Below are positions 17,035-24,486 of a stretch of DNA of 32,756 nucleotides, piece by piece. Numbering within the stretch: position 1 is the stretch's first letter; every line of letters starts with the position of its first letter. A program made the translations under genes and the position numbers. The stretch is taken from contig NZ_JBJMIE010000016.1 in NCBI RefSeq assembly GCF_045807065.1, positions 1-32,756 on the forward strand. The letters run 5' to 3'. The notes under the pieces are model-generated. The model made no database searches. It was not told where the DNA came from and saw only the letters and a list, made by a program, of their open reading frames with translations. The stretch comes from Actinophytocola sp045807065 (GTDB lineage: Bacteria > Actinomycetota > Actinomycetes > Mycobacteriales > Pseudonocardiaceae).

Positions 17035-17395
17035 TCGTCGTACCGGCCTCGCACAGCCGCGCGCCAGTGGCCTGGAGCAGGTCCGGCAGCCGGAACCCGT
17101 CGCCGATCTCGATCAGCTCGCCTCGGCTCACCACGATCTGCCGGGCCGCCGCCAGCGCGGTGGCGGCCAGCACCAGCGCCGCCGCGCCGTTGTTGACCAC
17201 GTGCACCGCCCCGGCGTCCGGCACGGCGGCGGCCAGCGCGTCGAGCCAGCCACCGCGCCCAGCCCGCTCCTGCGCCATCGTGACCGCGCTCTTCACGGTC
17301 GCCCGGCCCAGGACCGAGGTCGCGACCACCAGCCGAGGGTCCGCGAGCACAGCGTCGGTGCGCGGGACGTCGCCGACGCCGGTCCTTCTCGCTCA
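17035..17395 (-). pseudogene. selA: Truncated L-seryl-tRNA(Sec) selenium transferase
   Basis: Minus-strand codons match SelA: LADPRLVVATSVLGRATVKSAVTMAQERA, then ALAAAVPDAGAVHVVNNGAAAL, VVSRGELIEIGDGFRLPDLL and EAGTTNRT. SelA makes selenocysteinyl-tRNA from seryl-tRNA(Sec) with pyridoxal phosphate. Here the N-terminal codons (SEKDRRRR) are frameshifted against the rest near 17365. About 70 residues are missing between AQERAG and the ALAAAVPDAG block. Sequence ends after GTTNRT, so the PLP-lysine region is lost. It lies 38 bases downstream of the tRNA-Sec remnant on the same strand, the expected neighbour. Confidence 0.7.
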
Positions 17396-17432
17396 CGCCA
17401 CGTTCCATCGACTCGCGCCTTTGCCGTCGCTG

Positions 17433-17511
17433 TGGCGGAGGCGGACGGGGATCGAACCCACCTGGCCCGGATGCCGGGCCACACCGGTTTTGAAGACCGG
17501 GAGGAGCACCA
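17433..17511 (-). tRNA. selC: tRNA-Sec remnant lacking its 5' end
   Basis: On the minus strand, CCGGT-CTTCAAA-ACCGG is an anticodon arm with anticodon TCA (17491-17493). It is followed by a long variable arm with seven paired bases (GGCCCGG CAT CCGGGCC), a T arm with the loop TTCGATC, and CCGCCTCC-G-CCA, giving an 8-bp acceptor 3' strand with encoded CCA at 17433. These are tRNA-Sec features. Upstream only the 3' strand of the D stem (GTGCTCC) remains. The complementary GGAG strand and the GGAGGCGG 5' acceptor strand are absent, replaced by an unrelated Mrp-like sequence. The RNA cannot fold as a functional tRNA. Confidence 0.8.
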
Positions 17512-17658
17512 AGTCGGATATCCAGTGGAACCTGGCCGAGAAGCGGCACCGGCGTGCCGACGACGCGAGTGAGCGTGTCGGTCACGGACTGTCCACCGCC
17601 CGCACCGAACACCTCGATCCGGTGGCCGCGGTGCGGACACGGCAGCCAGGACATGTTC
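17512..17658 (-). pseudogene. Mrp/ApbC-type ATPase fragment
   Basis: About 48 codons on the minus strand read NMSWLPCPHRGHRIEVFGAGGGQ and VGTPVPLLGQVPLDIRL, the C-terminal third of Mrp/Nbp35-family Fe-S scaffold ATPases. The family's CxxC motif is here CPHR, so the second cysteine is lost. A TAG stands directly before NMSW, and after DIRL the sequence passes into the tRNA-Sec remnant. P-loop and C-terminus are missing. Confidence 0.6.
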
Positions 17659-18178
17659 TATTGGTCGAAACGCTGAATGTCTGCCGGGTCTGCAACCACA
17701 GATCGATCGCGAAATACCGACTGCCGTGCCCACGCTGCCCCGGGCCGCGGGCACCCGCACCCCAAACGACGGCCCGTAATATCAACACAGCCGCGTGAAT
17801 CTGGCTCGTGCTCTTTTGGGCTGTGGCCGTAAGGTGTCTTCGAGAGTCAGTCGGCCAGATGCTGATGTTGGCCATGTCTTCGTGCCCCGGCGGAATCACC
17901 ACAGGGATGGGACGCTCTGAAGTGGCGTGTGCTCGTCTGGCCAGTTCCTGCCATGTCGATCGCGGCGGTCGCTAGTTCGTAGGCACGAATCAAATGCTGA
18001 ACGCCGTTTTCGACCTGTTGGCGGACGCGGACCCGCGTGCGTGTGCGCAGCGCGTCGCCCTGAGGTTGGTGGGCAGCACCACGCCGTCACGCCAATGCGC
18101 AAAGTCACATACTTGAACAAACGGCTTCGGTGTGTTCCGATGTTACGGTCGGCAGCTGCTCCGACGGAAAGGCGCCGC
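17659..18178. other. Stretch without a supported gene
   Basis: No gene is convincing here. On the plus strand a short open frame ending at 17798 contains CRVCNHRSIAKYRLPCPRC, a CxxC-x(n)-CxxC pattern like a zinc ribbon, but it lacks a good start. A 39-codon frame from ATG 17994 ends near 18113 with no family resemblance. The 60 bases before 18179 should hold the promoter of the downstream cluster. Confidence 0.3.
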
Positions 18179-18853
18179 ATGGTCTTACAACGGTTGGCGT
18201 TGGTGGCGCCGAGCGGGGGTCGGGTGACCGTCGCACTTCCCGCGGACATGCCGGTTTCGAGTGTGGCGGCGGGAGTGCGGTTCGTAGGCGGCTCCTACGG
18301 CACCGGGTTCCAGATCGGCCCTCGGGGTTATCACGAGTTCGCCTGCACTCATGTGGCGCCGGCGGCCACCCGTGACCGGTTTCTGGTGCACGGACGGGAA
18401 GTCGTGGTGGCTGAGGCGAATGATCTGCAGTCGTCGGTCGCGACGCTGATCGGGACCTACCACGAGCTGATGACCGTGTACGCCGGCCCGGCGCCGGGCC
18501 GCGACCGGATATCCGCGCTGTTCGGCTCGCTGGAAATCACCGATCATGTCGGTGGCCTGGTCGTGCGGCCGCGGTCGGCGATGCTGCTGGACACGATGAC
18601 TGAGCAGCTCGCCGTCGTGGTCAGGGGTCGCGGCACGGTGTCGATTCCCGGGCCTCGGCAGGCGCTCGCCCTTGTTCCGCGGCACGCGGGTGCACCGACG
18701 AGGTTCGGCGAGGTCTGGAAGGTCGCCTACCCGGGTGGGGATGACAAGCACTCCTTCATCCTCGGTTGTCCCGCCGGCCTCGCCGAGGTGCACCTCACCG
18801 ACTCCGGCGCGTTGGACTGGCTTGCCCAACTTGACGTCGCGTGGCACATCTGA
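18179..18853 (+). CDS. Hypothetical protein, first gene of the secreted Cys-protein cluster
   Basis: This 224-residue soluble protein of unknown function starts at ATG 18179 with GGAAAGG six bases upstream. Its N-terminal region alternates strands (LALVAPSGGRVTVALPADMPVSSV), with GTGFQIGPRGYHEFACTHV in the middle, and two later segments also look beta-rich. It has three cysteines (CTHV, LGCPAG and none paired as CxxC) and no signal peptide. It lies 12 bases before the thioredoxin-like gene, so it is almost certainly co-transcribed. I do not recognise the family. It might be a chaperone or regulator for the exported protein, but nothing in it proves that. Confidence 0.7.
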   Translation: MVLQRLALVAPSGGRVTVALPADMPVSSVAAGVRFVGGSYGTGFQIGPRGYHEFACTHVAPAATRDRFLVHGREVVVAEANDLQSSVATLIGTYHELMTVYAGPAPGRDRISALFGSLEITDHVGGLVVRPRSAMLLDTMTEQLAVVVRGRGTVSIPGPRQALALVPRHAGAPTRFGEVWKVAYPGGDDKHSFILGCPAGLAEVHLTDSGALDWLAQLDVAWHI

Positions 18854-18865
18854 GCGGGAGTGGAC

Positions 18866-19351
18866 ATGTCGCCGATCATCGCCTATCACGTCCTGGTCTG
18901 GCTGGCTATCGTGGTGCTGTTCTGCGCGCTGGCAGCGGTCATGCGGGAGGTTCGCCTGCTGCGCGGCATGGTGATGTCCGACGGGAAAGGCTTCTCGGCC
19001 ACACGTCCCGAGATCGCCCTGGGCCCGGGCTTCGCCGACGGCCGCACGAGGATCGTTCTCGCGGCGGATACCGGGTGCCCCCTGTGTGTGGAGGCGACCG
19101 AGCGGTTGAGCCGGCGTGCGCCGGGCGCGACGCTGCTGACGCATGAGGACGTCGCGGCCTGGGAAGGGCTCGCGGCTGGGTTGGACGTCGTGCGTGATCG
19201 GGAGTCCTGGCGCGCGATCTCCCATTTGGCGCCACCGATGCTGATGCGGGTCGACGGCACCGGCCAGGCCGGCAAGCTCGTGCTGCTCACCCGAATGTCC
19301 GAAGTGGACGAAATGGTGGCGGAATGGAGTGCGGATGTCGCTGACGTTTGA
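18866..19351 (+). CDS. Membrane-anchored thioredoxin-like protein
   Basis: This 161-residue protein has an N-terminal transmembrane helix (residues about 5-25, AYHVLVWLAIVVLFCALAAV), a short linker, and a thioredoxin-like domain with a TGCPLC active-site CxxC near residue 73. A cis-Pro-like PPML lies near 122. The layout resembles MauD/TlpA-type disulfide proteins, with the thioredoxin domain on the outer face if the helix is an uncleaved anchor. The ATG at 18866 was preferred over the GTG at 18860 because GGGAG lies five bases before it. It overlaps the next gene by 17 bases. A partner role in folding the Cys-rich Tat substrate is inferred from position. Confidence 0.75.
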   Translation: MSPIIAYHVLVWLAIVVLFCALAAVMREVRLLRGMVMSDGKGFSATRPEIALGPGFADGRTRIVLAADTGCPLCVEATERLSRRAPGATLLTHEDVAAWEGLAAGLDVVRDRESWRAISHLAPPMLMRVDGTGQAGKLVLLTRMSEVDEMVAEWSADVADV

Positions 19352-19889
19352 CCAGATCCCGGACGCAGACGTCACGCCGCCCGGCGCCGAACCCACGGCC
19401 GCGCTGTCCAACTTGACCGTGACCGGTAACCGCAGGGCCGTGCTGCGGGCGGCGGCGCTCGGCGCCGTGACCATCGGTGCGCTGGCGTTGTCGTTGGTGC
19501 GCGGCCGAAAGGCGCAGGCGGAGGTGGGGCCGTTCGGCCTGCAGGGCTGGGACCGCACCGACTGCCACGACGCTTACCCGTCTGGCTACCAGGAACTCGG
19601 CGACACGACGGGCGAGTACGTCAACACCTACGCGGCGTGCTTCGGCGGTAGCTGGCGAGGCAGCACGTACTGCGAGGCCGGGTGGCACAAGTACGGCACC
19701 TGGACCTATGGCTCGATCCAGGCGGACCACACGCCGATCTCGGTGGCCTGCGGCGAGACAACCACCAAGAACGCCTGGAAGTGGACCACTCCAGACGGGC
19801 ACACCTACCGCTGCTCCGACGGCATGACGACCTATTGGAACGGCCCGTTGTCCGGCCAGACCTACCTCACCATATGCCGCTCCGGCTGA
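19335..19889 (+). CDS. Tat-exported six-cysteine protein
   Basis: This 184-residue protein carries a twin-arginine signal: GNRRAVLRAAALGAVTIGALALSL at about residues 34-57, followed by AQAE, a likely cleavage site. The mature part of about 120 residues is rich in Tyr, Trp, Gly and Thr. It holds six cysteines (DCHDAY, AACFGG, YCEAG, VACGE, YRCSDG, TICRS), enough for three disulfides. The export mode and the thioredoxin-like neighbour recall methylamine dehydrogenase light chain (MauA), but I see no clear sequence match and no heavy-chain gene nearby. ATG 19335 has GGAG five bases upstream. The gene overlaps its neighbours on both sides, so it is tightly coupled. Confidence 0.75.
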   Translation: MSLTFDQIPDADVTPPGAEPTAALSNLTVTGNRRAVLRAAALGAVTIGALALSLVRGRKAQAEVGPFGLQGWDRTDCHDAYPSGYQELGDTTGEYVNTYAACFGGSWRGSTYCEAGWHKYGTWTYGSIQADHTPISVACGETTTKNAWKWTTPDGHTYRCSDGMTTYWNGPLSGQTYLTICRSG

Positions 19890-20020
19890 TCTGGCATCCA
19901 CTGACGCTCGCGGCCGTGTTCGTCGTGACAGCCGGCGCGGCGGCCGTCACCGGGTTGGCGCCGGCGCTGTGGCTGATGATGGGCGCCGCGGCGGGCTTCG
20001 CCACGAGCGGCTCGACTTGA
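19874..20020 (+). CDS. Small hydrophobic protein (48 aa)
   Basis: This very short gene starts inside the end of the Tat-substrate gene (ATG 19874, 16-base overlap). It encodes two hydrophobic helices separated by a short turn (PLTLAAVFVVTAGAAAVTG and LAPALWLMMGAAAGFA). No family is recognised. Its position suggests it belongs with the membrane protein that follows, perhaps as a small subunit. Confidence 0.5.
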   Translation: MPLRLIWHPLTLAAVFVVTAGAAAVTGLAPALWLMMGAAAGFATSGST

Positions 20021-20038
20021 AGCCGCAACTCGGCCCTC

Positions 20039-20605
20039 GTGCTGAGCTCGCCGGTCTGGCGAGGTTCACCATTCCTGGCGTTTGTCGTCGGTCTCCTCGC
20101 CGGTGGCATGGTCACGGCGACGGCGCTGGTCGTCATCGGTTCGTTGGTCCGGGCGCCACTGCCGCCGGTCGCCCGTTGGGCGGTGGTCGGCATGGTGCTG
20201 ATCGCGGTGCTGCTGCGCCAGTTCGGCGTGCTGTCGTTCACGCTTCCGGAGAACCGCCGGTTGGTGCCGGAGACGGTGTTCCGGCTCGGTCGCCATCTCG
20301 GACCGCTACAGTTCGGGCTGGAGATGGGCACCGGGGCGCGCACGTATCTCCCCAGCGGTCTGCCCTACGTCGGGGCCGTGATGGTCGCCATGACCGCGTC
20401 GTGGCCGCTGGCTTTGTGTGCCGGTGCGGGTTTCGGGCTCGGCCGTGCGCTGATGGCACTGTCCAGTCTGCGTTTCGTCGGCGGTGGCGACACTGACAGC
20501 TGGTATCAGGAGTGGCGAGACCATGCGCGCACACTGGCCGGGCTGACCGGCGCCGCCTTCATGGTCTCGCTCCTGGCCGTCACCGTGTGGTCTGGTATGC
20601 CCTGA
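20039..20605 (+). CDS. Integral membrane protein
   Basis: This 188-residue protein has four to five hydrophobic helices: about residues 10-34 (FLAFVVGLLAGGMVTATALVV), 44-66 (ARWAVVGMVLIAVLLRQFG), 105-135 and 162-183. It has one cysteine only, so it is not a DsbB/DsbD-type electron carrier by itself. The GTG at 20039 gives the longest protein but has a weak ribosome site; the ATG at 20108 is possible. It is the last gene of the five-gene cluster and overlaps the 3' end of the S8 protease gene by 26 bases, tail to tail. A MauE/DoxX-like role is a guess from context. Confidence 0.65.
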   Translation: MLSSPVWRGSPFLAFVVGLLAGGMVTATALVVIGSLVRAPLPPVARWAVVGMVLIAVLLRQFGVLSFTLPENRRLVPETVFRLGRHLGPLQFGLEMGTGARTYLPSGLPYVGAVMVAMTASWPLALCAGAGFGLGRALMALSSLRFVGGGDTDSWYQEWRDHARTLAGLTGAAFMVSLLAVTVWSGMP

Positions 20606-23600
20606 TCACGGTCTGGCTGACGGAGTTCCCGTCGACGTCCCGCGCGGTGATCCGCAGCGACACGAAGCCGGGGGTGGCCGGGTTCCGCACCACCGCGAGC
20701 CCGGTGTCCCCGCCGCTGACCGTCGGTGTGGCCGTCCAGGTGCGGCCGTCGTCACCGGACGCCTCGACGTGCAGTGCGCTCAGCCGAACCGCCGGCAGGC
20801 CGGGCTGGTGCTGTGCCTTGAGGCGCAACGGGAACGGTCGGCCGGCTGGCGCCCTGCTTTGCCCGTCCACCGAACCGATCGTCCGTACGACCAGCAGCGG
20901 CAGCGGGGTGCCCTGGGCGACCGTGTCGTGGAACGTCCACTCGAGGTCGGCATGGGTGGACACGACCGACCACGGCACCTGCCGGTCGGCGCTGACCCGC
21001 ACCGTGTAGGCGCCCGGTGCGTCCGGGACGGTGAACTCGCCGACACCTGGGACCGGGCTCGTGCCGATCTCTGTGCCATCCTTGAGAAGCCTGGTCGTTC
21101 CGGTGAGTCCGGCCGGTGGAATGGTGACCTGGTTCGGGTCGTTGCCGGACAGTGGCGAGAGCACGAACTGTAGCGTCGTGCCGCTGCGGACCACGCCGAA
21201 ACCGTCCTGTGCCTGGCCGAACGCCGGTCCCATCGGTGCTCGGTTCCACCCGACCCGGTATTTGCCGCGTCGGTAGGACAGCCGGGAGATGTAGGTCTCG
21301 GCGTCGGAGAGGTCCGTCGGCGCGACGGCGAGGAACTCCTCCCAGGTGACGTCGGGGTTCGCGGTGTAGAACTCGGTTCTCCTGGCCGGCAACGGGTAGG
21401 TGTACGTGGTCGAGTAGAGGCCGATGCCGGCCGGGATGGGGAACCGGGCGTAGTCGGCGCGCACGCCGGTGCCGGGCGCACCCTGTCCGTGGTAGGTGGC
21501 GTCGACTCGGGCCAGCTCGCGGTCTCGCGGGTGATAGCTGGTATCGGCCGGAATCCGTCCCCGTTCGAGGAATGCCAGCTGGTAGACGAAATCCCCCGCT
21601 CCGCTCGCAGGCGACACGGGTCCCAGCGTGGCCCGGAAGCTGAACGCGTACGTGTGGTCGGCGACCCGGCCCGTGGTCGGGACCGCGTACAACTTGGCGT
21701 CCTGTGGAGCGACGTAGCTCAGCGAGGAGCCGCGATCACCGGAGGCGGTCGCCGAGTAGATGCCCAGCTCGCCGATCTGGAACCGGGCGTTCGGTCGGTC
21801 CACCGTCGCGGCAACCGGCCGTCCGGTCCTGGCGTCGAACGTCACTGTGGCGTCGGCATCAAGCGTCAGGTTCGGCCTGGACAGCAGGGTGGCCGAGGAG
21901 TCCGGGGCGATGTCGAGGGCATTGATGTCGTAGCGGCCCTTGGGCAACCGCACCAGGCCGTCCCTGATTTCGTACGCCTGACCGGTTTCCGTGTTGACCG
22001 CCCGGATGACCGACGAAGTCTGGCTCGCGCGGCTGACGAGGTGCACGGTCAGGTTGTAGCTTTCCGGCTCGATGAACGCCGACAGTGCCGTTTGCACGAC
22101 GACATCGCCCGCCGTGGCGGTCAACCGTCCACCCTGCAGGCCGGTGGGCCCGCCGGCCGGGTTGACCGAGACGGTCACCTGCGCGGCCCCGCGCGGGGGC
22201 ACTACCACCTGGCCAGGAGCGGTGAACCCGTCGGGCGTGGCCAGCCGGAGGGTCACGGCGGAGTCACTGTCGTTGCGGTAGCCGACCGTTCTGGATACCG
22301 GCGTGTTGTGTGGCCAGGAGAGGAATCCGTAGTTGACACTGCCGCCGGTGGCCGACACCCGCTGGGTCACCGCGCGGGCGACGTCCACCCGGCCCGCGCC
22401 CTGCTCGAACACTCCCGCGGTGGGCTTGGCGGTGCTCATCAGCGTCGGCTTGAGCCGGTCGGCCGTCCAGTCAGGGTGCTGCTGAAGGAGAATCGCCGCG
22501 GCGCCGGCCACGTGCGGCGTCGCCATCGACGTGCCGGACAGCACGGTGTAGTTCGCGTCGACCGGGTTCTCGTCACCGGCCGGCGTTCCCGGCGCCCGCG
22601 CTGACACGATGCTCTCACCGGGCGCGGCGATATCCGGCTTCACCGCGTAATCACCGATCCGAGGACCTGGACCCGAGAACGGGCTCGTAGTGTCCTGTGT
22701 GGACACGCTGCCGACGGCGAGCGCCGCATCGGCGACGGCGGGTGCGGACACCGAGTTGATCGGGTCGGGGAAGTCGATGGACCGGTCGTTGCTCCCAGCG
22801 GCCACGAACAAGGTCCCGAACCGCGCCGTCAGGTTGTTCACCGCCTGGCTCATCGGATCGGTGCCGTCGGTCGACTCGCCGCCCAGGCTGACATTGACCA
22901 CACGCACCTTGGGCGCGATCCACTCCATACCGGCGATGACCGAGGACTCCGGGCAGCCGAAGCTCACGCACACCTTGCCGCTGATCAGTTTCGCGTCCGG
23001 CGCCACGCCACGGTATCGGCCGCCCGACGCCGCACCGGTCCCGGCGATGATCCCGGCGACATGCGTGCCGTGGCCGACGTCGTCACGCGCATCGGGCTGG
23101 GTACCGGTGAAATCCTTCGCCTCGACGACCTTGCCCGCGAGGTCGGGATGATCCGCCTTGATCCCGGAGTCCAGCACGCCGACCGTCACGCCGGCGCCGG
23201 TGAGACCCAACCGCCACGCGGCCGGGGCGCCGATCTGCGGCACACTGACGTCCAGCCGTGGCTTCGCGACACCGTCCAGCCAGACCTTCTCCACCTCGGA
23301 CGAGCTGGTCATCCAGTGCCAGAACTCACCCGCCCGCGCCCTGTCCCGCACCACGGCGGTACCGTTGATACTCGGCAGTTCGCGAACAGTTGTCGTCGCT
23401 GCCGCCGCACCCGCGGCCGCCGCGGAATGGCGATAGGACACAATCAACGGCAGCATCGCGTGCGCGTCGGTATACCCCAGCCGAACCAGCTCCGACACGT
23501 CGAACAACCTCGGGTCGAGGCGTCCCTGTTCCATCAACGAGACGGCGTCCGTGGGTACCACGGTGAGATCACCGTCAGCTCGGGATTCGCGGACGAAACC

Positions 23601-23810
23601 GACATTCTCCCGACCGGGCGCTGGCTCGATCCCTAATATCGCCTCACCGTCCGGTTTGGCCAACAACCGAACTCGGTCGCCTGTGACCAGTGTGATGGCC
23701 GTTCCGCCGACCGCAACACCGCCCGTGACCGGCGCAGCCACAGCGGAACCCCCCGCGGCCGGCACCACAATTGACACTGTGACCAGAACAATCCTCAGTT
23801 TGGATACCAT
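20580..23810 (-). CDS. Secreted subtilisin-like (S8) serine peptidase
   Basis: This 1076-residue exported protease has a signal peptide (VSKLRIVLVTVSIVVPAAGGSAVAA, residues 2-26) and a propeptide of about 150 residues. The S8 catalytic domain has all three motifs: Asp in VGVLDSGIKADHPDL (D214), His in GHGTHVAGI (H250), Ser in SGTSMATPHVAGA (S428), and the oxyanion Asn in VAAGSND (N341). The remaining 600 residues are beta-rich, with Ig-like segments (VSVNPAGGPTGLQGGRLTA, VRVSADRQ). The ATG at 23810 was chosen because GGAG lies seven bases before it; the ATG at 23816 is only one base from that site. Large actinomycete S8 proteases of this type degrade extracellular protein. It converges on the cluster ending at 20605. 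Confidence 0.93.
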   Translation of the reverse strand: MVSKLRIVLVTVSIVVPAAGGSAVAAPVTGGVAVGGTAITLVTGDRVRLLAKPDGEAILGIEPAPGRENVGFVRESRADGDLTVVPTDAVSLMEQGRLDPRLFDVSELVRLGYTDAHAMLPLIVSYRHSAAAAGAAAATTTVRELPSINGTAVVRDRARAGEFWHWMTSSSEVEKVWLDGVAKPRLDVSVPQIGAPAAWRLGLTGAGVTVGVLDSGIKADHPDLAGKVVEAKDFTGTQPDARDDVGHGTHVAGIIAGTGAASGGRYRGVAPDAKLISGKVCVSFGCPESSVIAGMEWIAPKVRVVNVSLGGESTDGTDPMSQAVNNLTARFGTLFVAAGSNDRSIDFPDPINSVSAPAVADAALAVGSVSTQDTTSPFSGPGPRIGDYAVKPDIAAPGESIVSARAPGTPAGDENPVDANYTVLSGTSMATPHVAGAAAILLQQHPDWTADRLKPTLMSTAKPTAGVFEQGAGRVDVARAVTQRVSATGGSVNYGFLSWPHNTPVSRTVGYRNDSDSAVTLRLATPDGFTAPGQVVVPPRGAAQVTVSVNPAGGPTGLQGGRLTATAGDVVVQTALSAFIEPESYNLTVHLVSRASQTSSVIRAVNTETGQAYEIRDGLVRLPKGRYDINALDIAPDSSATLLSRPNLTLDADATVTFDARTGRPVAATVDRPNARFQIGELGIYSATASGDRGSSLSYVAPQDAKLYAVPTTGRVADHTYAFSFRATLGPVSPASGAGDFVYQLAFLERGRIPADTSYHPRDRELARVDATYHGQGAPGTGVRADYARFPIPAGIGLYSTTYTYPLPARRTEFYTANPDVTWEEFLAVAPTDLSDAETYISRLSYRRGKYRVGWNRAPMGPAFGQAQDGFGVVRSGTTLQFVLSPLSGNDPNQVTIPPAGLTGTTRLLKDGTEIGTSPVPGVGEFTVPDAPGAYTVRVSADRQVPWSVVSTHADLEWTFHDTVAQGTPLPLLVVRTIGSVDGQSRAPAGRPFPLRLKAQHQPGLPAVRLSALHVEASGDDGRTWTATPTVSGGDTGLAVVRNPATPGFVSLRITARDVDGNSVSQTVIRAYQTTR

Positions 23811-23861
23811 GCGCATGCTCCACTCATCGCTAGCATCACATCAAGCGTATCCATTATCGGG

Positions 23862-24119
23862 ATGTCCGTGATATGGGATCAAGCTCTCAGGCGGATGTGG
23901 AAGAAGGACACCGAGGGCTGGCTCAACGCGAAGTCGCTCGGCGCCAGCCCGGCGGCGGACAGCCTGCGCAAGCGGATCTATAATTTGACACCCGGGCGAT
24001 CAAGCTCGGTAGCACCGATGCTGATCATCTCGGCGTACTGCGCACATGTCGGTTTGGCGTCGACTATTTCCGATGTCCTCACCGATCAGCACGGTCTGTC
24101 GGTCGGGGGGAACAGTTGA
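23862..24119 (+). CDS. Doubtful short ORF or gene fragment
   Basis: An 85-codon frame follows ATG 23862. Codons between about 23896 and 23985 (MWKKDTEGWLNAKSLGASPAADSLRKRIY) have G/C-rich third positions like real genes here, but the rest does not. No family is recognised and no good ribosome site is present. It may be a remnant of a longer gene divergent from the S8 protease. Confidence 0.25.
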   Translation: MSVIWDQALRRMWKKDTEGWLNAKSLGASPAADSLRKRIYNLTPGRSSSVAPMLIISAYCAHVGLASTISDVLTDQHGLSVGGNS

Positions 24120-24222
24120 TGGAGAACGGCGTCCGCCGCGGCGATTACGGCGTGCGGTACTGCTGCTGCCCGTCAGACGGCATATTGGCTGCGGCGTTGA
24201 GCAGGTTCATATTGAGCGTTTT

Positions 24223-24360
24223 TCATCCCACGGTGACCTCGTAGTCCTGTAGCGCGTGGATGGCTTTGGCGAGTCGGCCGACCCGGTGAGGGCTGCCGCG
24301 GTATCTGCGGAGCAAGTTCCAGGTTTTGAGTTCGGCGTTAGCACGGTAGTAGTCGAACGC
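24223..24360 (-). pseudogene. IS5-type transposase, C-terminal remnant
   Basis: The minus strand reads YYRANAELKTWNLLRRYRGSP and RVGRLAKAIHALQDYEVTVG, then a stop at 24223-24225. This resembles the C-terminus of IS5-group DDE transposases (V-R-N-A-LK-W--LR----). Upstream sequence does not continue the protein, so only about 45 codons remain. It sits in the 670-base gap between two secreted-protein genes. Confidence 0.5.
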
Positions 24361-24415
24361 CGCGTGCGCCGCGCTGCCACAGAGCCCGAGGGCTGACCGC
24401 GCTGTAGCTGGGCCC

Positions 24416-24481
24416 CACCTGGAGTTGCACTCCCGAGGTGGCTGGGGTGGGCGACGGTCCTCCCTGCCCGTCGCCCACCCC
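24416..24481. terminator. Strong hairpin(s) at the end of the beta-helix gene
   Basis: GGGGTGGGCGACGG (24444-24457) and CCGTCGCCCACCCC (24468-24481) form a perfect 14-bp stem around a 10-base loop. The stem ends five bases after the stop of the minus-strand gene at 24487. An adjacent weaker hairpin at 24416-24442 has arms CCACCT/AGGTGG and GGAGT/ACTCC. There is no T-run, as is usual in actinobacteria. It is most likely a transcription terminator. Confidence 0.75.
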
Positions 24482-24486
24482 GTGTC

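Noticed and set aside
18185..19558. A 457-codon minus-strand frame opposite the secreted Cys-protein cluster
   Set aside because: The plus strand has ribosome sites, a Tat signal and a CxxC motif; the minus frame shows only Arg/His/Gln-rich noise.
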